A DNA stretch of 64,000 nucleotides from Micromonospora lupini. GTDB taxonomy: Bacteria; Actinomycetota; Actinomycetes; Mycobacteriales; Micromonosporaceae. The notes under the pieces are model-generated. The model did no database searches, was not told the DNA's origin, and saw only the letters and a program-made list of their open reading frames with translations. Where the stretch lies: positions 2,914,001 through 2,978,000 of the forward strand of contig NZ_JAPENL010000001.1 in the NCBI RefSeq assembly GCF_026342015.1, read 5' to 3'. The translations under genes were made by a program, and so were the position numbers. Positions 33,202 through 40,290 of the stretch are shown piece after piece (position 1 is the stretch's first letter; every line of letters begins with the position of its first letter).

Positions 33202-33465
33202 ATGGCCAGCATCGAGCAAGTCAAAGCCGCGCTTGCCCAGGCAGCCGAGCAGAGCAACACGACGACAAGCCAGATCCGGGCCACCATCGAGAGCACCGAG
33301 CAGGTACTTGCCCGCCTGCGCGCGGTCGCCGCCGGCACCGGGCACCCTGCCCTCTCCGAGGCCATCGCCCGAGCAGAGCAGAGCAAGCAACGTCTGATCG
33401 AGGCAGCCACCACTCTCCAGGGCAGCACCGCGGCAGCCCGGCAGTACATCAACATCCTTGGCTGA
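33202..33465 (+). CDS. small helical protein, DUF6244-like
   Basis: This 87-residue, Ala/Gln/Glu-rich, all-helical protein begins MASIEQVKAALAQAAEQSN and ends ARQYINILG. Size and pattern resemble DUF6244 proteins of Micromonosporaceae and, loosely, WXG100-like helical hairpins, but there is no WXG motif. GGAAGG precedes the ATG. The downstream gene starts 3 bp after its stop, and the four genes that follow are tightly packed. Function unknown. The 200 bp before it shows no gene. Confidence 0.65.
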   Translation: MASIEQVKAALAQAAEQSNTTTSQIRATIESTEQVLARLRAVAAGTGHPALSEAIARAEQSKQRLIEAATTLQGSTAAARQYINILG

Positions 33466-33467
33466 CC

Positions 33468-33728
33468 GTGAGTATCGGCGAGGTCAAGGCAGCCCTCGGA
33501 GAAGCGAGCCAACTGCTCGACCAGGGCAGAACAACTGTCGAAGGTATCGGCGATTCCTTGAACGAGGCTGCCGGGTTCATGCTCGCCACGCTGCATGACA
33601 GTCGACGGGACGAGGCCGAGAAGGCCCGCAAGGCCATCGCCGAGGCGGTACGCGAGGTGACGTTGACCCTCCGCGCCATCACCGCCGCACAGGAGAGTGG
33701 GAACGAGTTCGGAAAGGCGCTGGGGTGA
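33468..33728 (+). CDS. small helical protein, unknown function
   Basis: This 86-residue helical protein (MSIGEVKAALGEASQLLDQG) is related in its opening to the preceding gene (SIEQVKAAL against SIGEVKAAL). A charged helix DEAEKARKAIAEAVREV follows in the second half. GTG start; its stop overlaps the next start (GTGA). The shared N-terminal pattern suggests duplicated partners that pair as helical bundles, which is inference. Confidence 0.6.
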   Translation: MSIGEVKAALGEASQLLDQGRTTVEGIGDSLNEAAGFMLATLHDSRRDEAEKARKAIAEAVREVTLTLRAITAAQESGNEFGKALG

Positions 33729-34420
33729 GCGGCTTGCTTGCCCAGGTGGTGGCCCAGCTCAGATCCACGATCGAGCGACTGGACGCCGTCGCAGTCCAGG
33801 CGAACCGTGCCGCGACGGATGTCGCCGAGGGCAACGCCCGGTACGCCGGTGTCGGCAGGGGCACCGACCATCCAAAGTTGCGGGCGGCGGTGAGCCAGAG
33901 CCGCACCGGCGCGGACAAGGCCCACCGGATTGCCCGATTGAGCAGCGACGCCGCCCGTAACGTCGCCGACTTTCTGAACGTCATCGCCCCGGGTTCGGCA
34001 CCACAGTCGGCGGCAGCCGCCTCGGGACCACCGTCCGGGGAGGACCTTCTCGCAGACAGCGACCGTCGAGACCTCAAACGGCGGAGTTTCCTCGAACGCT
34101 CGGTGCGAAGGGCCGATGACATCCAGGAGCATGTCTCAGCGGGCACTGACGCACTTCAAAAGGGTGCGAAGGCCCTCCGGGACTTCGACGGCCCTTCCGG
34201 AACCCATTCGACCGGCACAGGCACCCCAAGCGTCCCAGGTCCCCCAGCGCGGCCGAAGATAGATGGCGCGGAGGCCGCCGGAAATCTTGTGGTCGTCGGC
34301 CTGTTGGCTGGTGTCGCAGCGCATCGAACCCTCAAAGTGATGGGCACATGGATAGCGAGGTTCAGCAGACGTGACGGAACAACCGCTCAGCGAACTGATC
34401 CGGGCTCTGGCAAGAGCTGA
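33725..34420 (+). CDS. helical protein with C-terminal hydrophobic segment, unknown
   Basis: This 231-residue protein has an N-terminal helical region (LLAQVVAQLRSTIERLDAVA) like its two small neighbours. A Ser/Pro/Gly-rich linker follows around residues 155-180, then a hydrophobic segment, GNLVVVGLLAGVAAHRTL, near 190-205. It resembles a small secreted or membrane-anchored effector-like layout (helical head, linker, hydrophobic region), but no catalytic domain is recognised. It overlaps the next gene by 50 bp. Confidence 0.6.
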   Translation: MSGLLAQVVAQLRSTIERLDAVAVQANRAATDVAEGNARYAGVGRGTDHPKLRAAVSQSRTGADKAHRIARLSSDAARNVADFLNVIAPGSAPQSAAAASGPPSGEDLLADSDRRDLKRRSFLERSVRRADDIQEHVSAGTDALQKGAKALRDFDGPSGTHSTGTGTPSVPGPPARPKIDGAEAAGNLVVVGLLAGVAAHRTLKVMGTWIARFSRRDGTTAQRTDPGSGKS

Positions 34421-34799
34421 CTGGGATGCGGTCGACGCTCTGGTGGTGGAGATCGGTCAACACGGCCTGGCGAGTGGTCTCCAGGTAATCGGTGCTGCTT
34501 TCGCGATCGCCGTCGACCAGCGCTTCGGCCCCGACACCACCCCCACGGACGTAGCCCGCTGGGTCGCCGATGTTCGCGCCCAGAACAAGGGAGGAGAAGA
34601 CCTCCCCGCCCTGGAGATGGAGGGCCTCATCCGGGCTGCCCTCGGCGAACCTGAGCTGGTCGACAGCGTCAGTCCCGAAACCGCCCTCGGGGCCGAGCTT
34701 TTCATGCTCGGGCGGATCCTCCTGGAGGCCAAGCTCACTCCGGCCGAACTCGACGAGTTCATCGCGGAGGCAGAGCAACTCGCTGCAGAACATCGTTAG
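34371..34799 (+). CDS. small acidic helical protein, possible partner of upstream gene
   Basis: This 142-residue acidic protein (MTEQPLSELIRALARADWDA) is predicted to be helical throughout, ending EFIAEAEQLAAEHR. No family is recognised. The 50-bp overlap with the upstream gene and its acidic character would suit an immunity or chaperone partner, but that is a guess from layout only. GTG start. Confidence 0.6.
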   Translation: MTEQPLSELIRALARADWDAVDALVVEIGQHGLASGLQVIGAAFAIAVDQRFGPDTTPTDVARWVADVRAQNKGGEDLPALEMEGLIRAALGEPELVDSVSPETALGAELFMLGRILLEAKLTPAELDEFIAEAEQLAAEHR

Positions 34800-34874
34800 G
34801 AAGGCAATGGGTGCCGGCTGTCACCAACTGGCAACGGCCGCAGGGTAATCGCCGCTACACACCACGCGATCCGC

Positions 34875-35063
34875 TCAGGACTGACCAGTCTCCGCCTTGA
34901 TGCTGCCGATGAACATGCCCGAGGCCGCCGGCTCGAAGCTCAGCATGCCGGCTTCGGGGGCCTTGGAGTCGCGGATGTCGACCTGAGCGCCGCGATCCCG
35001 CACCTCGACGCCCAGACCGTTGCTGCCGGACCGGCTCGACATGCGCCACGCGTTACGTTGCAT
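34875..35063 (-). CDS. DUF397 protein
   Basis: This 62-residue protein has the DUF397 pattern: NAWRMSSRSGSNGLGVEVRD, then VDIRDSKAPEAGMLSFEP. DUF397 genes in actinomycetes usually sit directly after an XRE regulator with a DUF5753 domain, as pairs involved in developmental control. Here the partner upstream is decayed (35065-35312), leaving this as an orphan that still looks intact. Confidence 0.8.
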   Translation of the reverse strand: MQRNAWRMSSRSGSNGLGVEVRDRGAQVDIRDSKAPEAGMLSFEPAASGMFIGSIKAETGQS

Positions 35064-35064
35064 C

Positions 35065-35312
35065 CTCGCTCAACTTCGAGCAGGACGAAGCCGCTGCTGA
35101 TCGCCAAATAAGCGCCGGCCTCGAAACGCAACACCTGGATCGTGACGTTCGGCAGTCGGCAGCGTGACCAGATGTTCGAGTTGCTCGCGCAGCACGGCCG
35201 CGCCGCCGACCTCGGTGCGCACCGACGCCTCGGAGAGGATGGCGTGCATCCGCAGCGGCGTCGGCTTGCGGTGCAGAACTTCCTGCCGCGTCATCCGAGC
35301 GACGACTCATCC
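35065..35312 (-). pseudogene. remnant of XRE/DUF5753 regulator
   Basis: One frame reads RMTRQEVLHRKPTPLRMHAI and AAVLREQLEHLVTLP, matching the DUF5753 domain. The continuation, VLRFEAGAYLAISSGFVLLE, is in a different frame, so a frameshift lies near 35140-35160. The HTH half is absent, and an in-frame stop precedes the fragment. It was the partner of the adjacent DUF397 gene. The rest of 35313-35565 holds no gene I can support. Confidence 0.75.
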
Positions 35313-35565
35313 TGGACCGCAGTCCCTCGCCGACGCCGACACCATCGCGCCCGCCGAAGTTCGCTGCCGCCCTGCCGCCCGTACCCTCATCGCCGAGATC
35401 GCTCACAGCGGCCCCGCGGCCACTCACGTGGCGCGATTGGCCACGCTCGTCGGGCTCACCCGATGAGGCCGGATCTGCTCGGCGACCCGATCCGGGCAGC
35501 GCGCCGCGCCCCGCAGGCCGGCGAGATCCGGTCCGTGGGGCGCGGGAGGAGCAGCCTGTGCGCCC

Positions 35566-36735
35566 TCAGTGGTCGGTGGCGCACAGCGCCGTTTCGACGC
35601 TTTCGTTCACGTCGGCGAGCATCTCCTCACCGGTCGGCAGGGCGGTCACCGCGACGACGGCACTGCGGCCGTCCCTGGTGACGAGGTTGCGGGTCTCGAA
35701 GCCCTGGATGTCGCCGCCGTGGCCCCAGGCGTCGCCGCCGCAGGGCAGCTCGTGCCGGGCGATGCCAAGCCCGTACGCGTACTCGCCGGTCGGCTCGAAG
35801 CCGGGCGCGGGCACGGTCGTCATCATGGCCGCCTGCTGCGCGGGCTTGAGCAGCCTGCCACCGACGAGCGCCTCGAAGAAGGTCCGCAGCTCGTCCGGGG
35901 TCGAGACGAGTTGGCCGGCGGCCCAGCCAAGGGACGGGTCCATGTCGGTGACGTCCACCCACGGGGCGCCCGGGGCCACCGCTACGTAGCCGCGCGGGTG
36001 CGTTCCCCGGAGGCGCTGCTCCCCGACGCCCGGCCAGTACGTGTCGCGCAGACCGAGCGGACGGATGATGCGGTTGGTGATCTCCTCCCCGATGGGTCGT
36101 TCGGTGACCTGCTCGACGATGAGCCCGGCGAGGACGTAGTTGGTGTTGCTGTACTCCCACTTGGCGCCTGGCGTGAAGTGCGGGGCGTTCGTGAGCGCGG
36201 CGTCCACCAGCCGGCGCGGCTGGTAGTACGAGTGACTCTTGTCGACGAGATCCTGCGGCTTGGTGAACAGCACGTCGTCGTAGTCGGACAGGCCGCTCGT
36301 CTGCTGCAACAACTGGCGTACGGTGATTGCGCTGCCGTCGTTGCCGTTGCCCCGCACGACGCCGGGCAGATAATGCTCGACAGTGGCGTCCAGGTCGATG
36401 CGGCCCTCCCCCACCAACTGCAGGACGACCACGGCGGTGAAGGTCTTGGTGTTGCTGCCGATGCGGACCTGGCCGTCGCGGGGAACGGGGCCGGCGGTGT
36501 AGTCGCGGACCCGCCCGTCGGCTCCCCGGACGGAGGCGAGCACGCCGGGGAAGCCGTCCTCGCTGACCAGCCGGTCCAGGTGCCGCTGCACGGTGTCTCG
36601 TGGGCCGGCGGGCCGGCCGCTCTCGACGGCGGCGAACGCCGGAGGGCCGGTCAGGACGGCGACGGCGGCCAACGCCCCGGCGGCGACCCGCATGGTCCGA
36701 CGACTGCGGGTGGAGGGAGGGGTGTGCAGGGGCAT
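35566..36735 (-). CDS. secreted serine hydrolase, beta-lactamase/DD-peptidase family
   Basis: This 389-residue exported protein has a signal peptide (RRTMRVAAGALAAVAVLTGPPAFAA). The catalytic domain is of class C beta-lactamase/D-Ala-D-Ala carboxypeptidase type. The SxxK motif is in IGSNTKTFTAVVVLQL near residue 100, YSN is in YSNTNYVLAGLIVEQ near 185, and HGGDIQGFETR near the C-terminus supplies the third motif. It probably acts on cell-wall peptides or esters outside the cell. The ATG at 36735 follows GAGGAG. It is not obviously operon-linked. Confidence 0.9.
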   Translation of the reverse strand: MPLHTPPSTRSRRTMRVAAGALAAVAVLTGPPAFAAVESGRPAGPRDTVQRHLDRLVSEDGFPGVLASVRGADGRVRDYTAGPVPRDGQVRIGSNTKTFTAVVVLQLVGEGRIDLDATVEHYLPGVVRGNGNDGSAITVRQLLQQTSGLSDYDDVLFTKPQDLVDKSHSYYQPRRLVDAALTNAPHFTPGAKWEYSNTNYVLAGLIVEQVTERPIGEEITNRIIRPLGLRDTYWPGVGEQRLRGTHPRGYVAVAPGAPWVDVTDMDPSLGWAAGQLVSTPDELRTFFEALVGGRLLKPAQQAAMMTTVPAPGFEPTGEYAYGLGIARHELPCGGDAWGHGGDIQGFETRNLVTRDGRSAVVAVTALPTGEEMLADVNESVETALCATDH

Positions 36736-36860
36736 GATGACTCCTCGGTATCGAACGCTTGACGCCATCAATGGTTCAAGAATTCCGATACCGGGACGAT
36801 CCCTCCTGCTGCCCTCCTCGGGTACAGCCTGCGCTACCCCGCCGGCCCCTGCCGCGGCCG

Positions 36861-37382
36861 TCAGGTCAGGGAGGATTCCAGCTCGCGACGGTTGAGGGCG
36901 GCCCGCAACAGCAGCCCCTCGGCGGCCAGGTTTTCCCGCCCGCCCTGCTCACGGTCGATCGCGCACACCACCGTTTCCAGCACCGCCCCGCCGGCGCGAA
37001 GGAGCCGGCACGAGGCCAGCAGCGCGCCGCCGGTTGTGACCACGTCCTCGATCACCACGACGCGCCGGCCGTCCACCGGGCCGCCCTCGGCGGCCTTGCC
37101 GGTGCCGTACTCCTTGGCCTGCTTGCGAACGAAGACCGTCGGCAGCCCGGTCAGCTGCGCCATGACTGTGGCGATCGGTATGCCGCCCATCTCCATGCCC
37201 GCCAGCACGTCGCACTCGGGCAGCAGGGCGACCATCTCCTGGGCCACGTCACGCAACAGACCGGGCTGCCCCTCGAACAGATACTTGTCGAAGTATTCGG
37301 CGCTCACCTGCCCGGAACGCAGTCGGAACGACCCGGTCAGGTGGCAGGCTTCGTACACACGACGCGCAAGCGAGGACGGCAC
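36861..37382 (-). CDS. pyrE: orotate phosphoribosyltransferase
   Basis: This 173-residue enzyme converts orotate and PRPP to OMP in pyrimidine synthesis. The PRPP-binding motif is VVVIEDVVTTGGAL near residue 115, and the N-terminal segment SFRLRSGQVSAEYFDKYLFE is characteristic of PyrE. The GTG at 37382 follows GAGGGG. It is a core gene, so this part of the window is probably chromosome backbone. Confidence 0.92.
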   Translation of the reverse strand: MPSSLARRVYEACHLTGSFRLRSGQVSAEYFDKYLFEGQPGLLRDVAQEMVALLPECDVLAGMEMGGIPIATVMAQLTGLPTVFVRKQAKEYGTGKAAEGGPVDGRRVVVIEDVVTTGGALLASCRLLRAGGAVLETVVCAIDREQGGRENLAAEGLLLRAALNRRELESSLT

Positions 37383-37496
37383 GCCCCTCAGCCTCGCATC
37401 CCGACCGACGCGACTAGTACCTGACCCCGTCGACGAGGAAGTGCCGTGGCGTGTGCGCGGCCGGGCTCGCACGTGGTGCAGCGGCTCGATCCGGTG

Positions 37497-37757
37497 TCAG
37501 TCTGCCTCGATGCCGGCGGCCCGCAGGATCTGTCGGACCCGTTCACGGCTGTAGCCGGTCCGCTTGACGAGATCCACCTGCCGGGCGCCGGCCCGGTGCT
37601 CCGCGACGATGGCACGGTGCAGCGCCGTACGGGCGCGCTCGACCCGGGCGCGGGCATCGGCCTTGATCTGGCGGGCGGCCTGCGCCGCTTGCTCTTCCGC
37701 CTGAGGTAGGGCCTCCTCGGCGGCCTTCAGTGCGCGCATAGCCCCATCGAGATCCAC
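37497..37757 (-). CDS. small HTH protein with N-terminal helix
   Basis: This 86-residue protein has a long charged helix followed by a C-terminal HTH (ARQVDLVKRTGYSRERVRQIL, like resolvase or sigma region 4). Similar small genes accompany plasmid-like loci in actinomycetes. A cluster of TTGGCC motifs lies directly upstream and overlaps its start, so it may bind there and regulate itself. GTG start. Confidence 0.75.
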   Translation of the reverse strand: MDLDGAMRALKAAEEALPQAEEQAAQAARQIKADARARVERARTALHRAIVAEHRAGARQVDLVKRTGYSRERVRQILRAAGIEAD

Positions 37758-37844
37758 TTGGCCATCTTGGCCACCGACCGTCTAGGCCAATTACATTGGG
37801 GCTATCAATTGGCCAAACACGCGGGTTCCAATAGTTGGCCTAGA
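37758..37844. repeat. five TTGGCC/GGCCAA motifs between divergent genes
   Basis: Copies are at 37758-37763, 37767-37772, 37785-37790, 37809-37816 (TTGGCCAA) and 37835-37840. TCTAGGCCAA (37781-37790) and TTGGCCTAGA (37835-37844) form a perfect 10-bp inverted repeat around the central palindrome. The stretch is AT-richer than its surroundings and looks like a multi-site operator for the divergent genes at 37497-37757 and 37938-38456. Confidence 0.75.
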
Positions 37845-37937
37845 GGGATACTGTACGTATTTGGCACTGGTAGACGCGTCCCCCGGCTCGCGCTGCGAAC
37901 GCTGACCGGAGGACTTGATCGCCCCAGGGAGGCGACC

Positions 37938-38456
37938 ATGACCAAACTACCTTTCGCGCTGGTTGACTGCGGAGAGCCGGCGGCCGTCCGAATCGAGGTC
38001 TACAGCCACCTCAAGGCGGAGTCGTTGGACGGTGTGGCCTACGTCTGCTCCACCCATCCACAGACGGCGGTCGACGCCATCACGGCGGCCGGATTCACCA
38101 CCGCCCTAACCCGGATGACACGAGACGTGCAACGGCGATGCGGGTTCGTGCACGTCTTCCCCACCGGGACGATGGCGGTGAACCACGAGCACCCCCGGTG
38201 GTGTGGCCGCGACGGGTGCGACCGACGCCGGGAACACCGGTCGCCGGTCGTGGACGTGGACATCGCCCGACACGAGGCGTCGATCATCGACGTGGCGTTG
38301 ACGCAGTCGACACGTCCGGCGGCAGAACCCCTGGTGGTGCTCACCGCGACCGACGGCGCGGCGTCCGACCGGGTGGTGTTGTCCATCGGCCAGGCGCGCG
38401 TCCTGCGCTACCGTCTCGACGCTCTGATCGACACGGCCGAACGCGGACGTGCATAG
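37938..38456 (+). CDS. DUF6907-like hypothetical protein
   Basis: This 172-residue soluble protein has a Cys/His patch, HPRWCGRDGCDRRREHRSP, in the middle and a C-terminal helix, SIGQARVLRYRLDALID. The pattern recalls DUF6907 proteins of actinomycetes, small cytosolic proteins without known function that often neighbour HTH genes. The ATG at 37938 follows AGGGAGG. It is divergent from a small HTH gene across the TTGGCC cluster. Confidence 0.65.
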   Translation: MTKLPFALVDCGEPAAVRIEVYSHLKAESLDGVAYVCSTHPQTAVDAITAAGFTTALTRMTRDVQRRCGFVHVFPTGTMAVNHEHPRWCGRDGCDRRREHRSPVVDVDIARHEASIIDVALTQSTRPAAEPLVVLTATDGAASDRVVLSIGQARVLRYRLDALIDTAERGRA

Positions 38457-38579
38457 GCCAGCGGCATCGGGTCCGCAGGCGTGGAATCCCGCTCCGCGTC
38501 CACCCGAACGGTAGGCGCGAAGCGGGATCGTCGGTTTACCAGGAGTCGCCGACCAGGAACACGGCGACCCAGCCGGCCG

Positions 38580-39488
38580 CTAGAACCCGCCCCAGGGCTT
38601 GGCCGAGCACTTCCAGGTCTTCCCGTCGTTGTGCGAGACGCAGACCACAAGGATCTTCCCGAGGATGGGAAGCCCGACGGTGAAGATGTGGATCCTCGTC
38701 TTCAGGTAGGGGACGCCCGACTTCTCGGCGACGTCGCCAAGCGCCCAGCCGGCGTCCGGGCCCTGGACGGTCGCCACCCGACGCAGCGACTCGACGTCCT
38801 TGCCGTCGAGGAGCATCTCGACCTCCTCGGCCGAGGGCTCGGCGTCGCCTGTCAACGTATCCACCGCGTACGGCCCTTCGGCGGCGACGCCGTTGGCCTT
38901 CTCGAAGGCGGCCTTCATCCCGCCCACGGTGGTGCCGCCGTCGAGATCCAGGGTGAGAGTCTGGTCGCCGCGACGCGACAGGACGCATTCCCAGAAGGAC
39001 TTGCCCGAGGCCATGCACATGGTCAGGCACCACTCCCGGCCTTCCGGTGTGGACGAGGCGAAGAGCAGGGAGGACGTTGCGGTCCCACTGGCACCCCTGC
39101 CGTCGTACACGCCGTCGGCGAGGTCGGCCATTGTCGTGTCCAGGATGTCCCGGCCGCCGGACATCGTGCCCAGGACCTTGACGCCGTCGACCTCCTTGCC
39201 GGCGGCGAGCGCTTCGAGCTGGTCGCCGGTGAGGTTCCGCCCCCCGGTGTCGACGGCCAGCACCGTGTCCAGATCGCCGACGGGCCGGCCGGTCAGGTCC
39301 TCCAACTGTCGCAGCATGATCCCCGGAGCGCCGGGCTGGTCGGTGACAGTCGTGCGGGCCGTGTCGTCGGCGGCGTGCGACGGAGCGTACGAGGCCACCA
39401 GCGCGACGACGAGTGCCGCGGTGACGATTGTGACGCGCCTGGTGATGACCCGCAGAGCTGTCGGGGTCGTACGGGCTACCAGCGACAT
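38580..39488 (-). CDS. secreted protein with repeated LLxGK motif, unknown
   Basis: This 302-residue protein has a signal peptide (RRVTIVTAALVVALVASYAPSHA). Two copies of a motif seen also in the next gene are present: LTGDQLEALAAGKEVDGVKV near residue 85 and SAEEVEMLLDGKDVESLRRV near 220. Cys-rich segments WCLTMCMASGKSFWECV and VVCVSHNDGKTWKC suggest disulfides. No family is recognised. Its ATG overlaps the 3' end of the upstream gene by 13 bp, so the two are co-translated. Confidence 0.75.
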   Translation of the reverse strand: MSLVARTTPTALRVITRRVTIVTAALVVALVASYAPSHAADDTARTTVTDQPGAPGIMLRQLEDLTGRPVGDLDTVLAVDTGGRNLTGDQLEALAAGKEVDGVKVLGTMSGGRDILDTTMADLADGVYDGRGASGTATSSLLFASSTPEGREWCLTMCMASGKSFWECVLSRRGDQTLTLDLDGGTTVGGMKAAFEKANGVAAEGPYAVDTLTGDAEPSAEEVEMLLDGKDVESLRRVATVQGPDAGWALGDVAEKSGVPYLKTRIHIFTVGLPILGKILVVCVSHNDGKTWKCSAKPWGGF

Positions 39489-40198
39489 GTGACCACCACG
39501 CCCAGGCCGTTGGGAGAGGGTCCCCAGCCGCAGTGCCTGTCGATCCACTCACCGATCTCGCCGATCGTGTCCGCGACCCACGAGAGCGCCGCCTTGATCG
39601 CGCCCCAGAAGCTGAAGTAGACGACAGTGGTCTCGGGTGTGCCGCCGGCCTCGTCGATGATGTCCTTCGCCGACAGGGCGGCATCCGGCTTGTCGATGGT
39701 CTTCAGCACGCGTACGCCGGTGGTGTCCTTGCCGGCCAACAGCGCCTCGACCTGCTCCGGGGTCCGCTCCTTGCCGTCGTCGACCGCCACGATCGCGCGG
39801 TCGATCAGCACGTCGCCGCTGCCGGTGACGGCCTGGGCGATGGCGGCGATCTCGCCCATGGTGAGGTCGTTGCCGAGCGCGGGACCTGTGAACCGCCGGA
39901 CCGAGACGGCGCCGGACGGATCGATCCAGATCTCGTCGGCCACGATCCTGTCGTCCGCCCCGAACGGGTCCCAGGCGAACGTCCACTGCCCGGCGACGCA
40001 GCGGAACCGGCCGTGCTCCCGACCCTCGGGTTCGGTCTCGGTGCGGACGATTCCGCCGCGCTCGTCGATGTACTGCACCACACAGTCGGTGCCCCTGGTC
40101 GGCGGCTTGTCGGACCGGGCCACGGCCGCGGAGGACGTGGCCAGCAGCATCCCGCCGACCATCCCCACCACCGCGAGGTTACGTGCCAAGCGACTCAT
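39476..40198 (-). CDS. secreted protein sharing the LLxGK motif with its partner
   Basis: This 240-residue protein has a signal peptide (NLAVVGMVGGMLLATSSAAVA). It contains one copy of the shared motif (TPEQVEALLAGKDTTGVRVL near residue 145), followed by KTIDKPDAALSAKDIIDEAG. The ending, HCGWGPSPNGLGVVVTC, is Cys-containing. The ATG follows GGAG. It forms a two-gene operon with the next, partly related secreted protein. Function is unknown; the two may form a complex outside the cell. Confidence 0.75.
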   Translation of the reverse strand: MSRLARNLAVVGMVGGMLLATSSAAVARSDKPPTRGTDCVVQYIDERGGIVRTETEPEGREHGRFRCVAGQWTFAWDPFGADDRIVADEIWIDPSGAVSVRRFTGPALGNDLTMGEIAAIAQAVTGSGDVLIDRAIVAVDDGKERTPEQVEALLAGKDTTGVRVLKTIDKPDAALSAKDIIDEAGGTPETTVVYFSFWGAIKAALSWVADTIGEIGEWIDRHCGWGPSPNGLGVVVTCRW

Positions 40199-40290
40199 CG
40201 AACACTCCGTTCCTAGCGAGCGAAACTGGTGCCCGAAGAGTGCCGGCCCGCGCTGAAACGGCCCGGAAAGCGTGCGGAAAGCCCGGCGCG

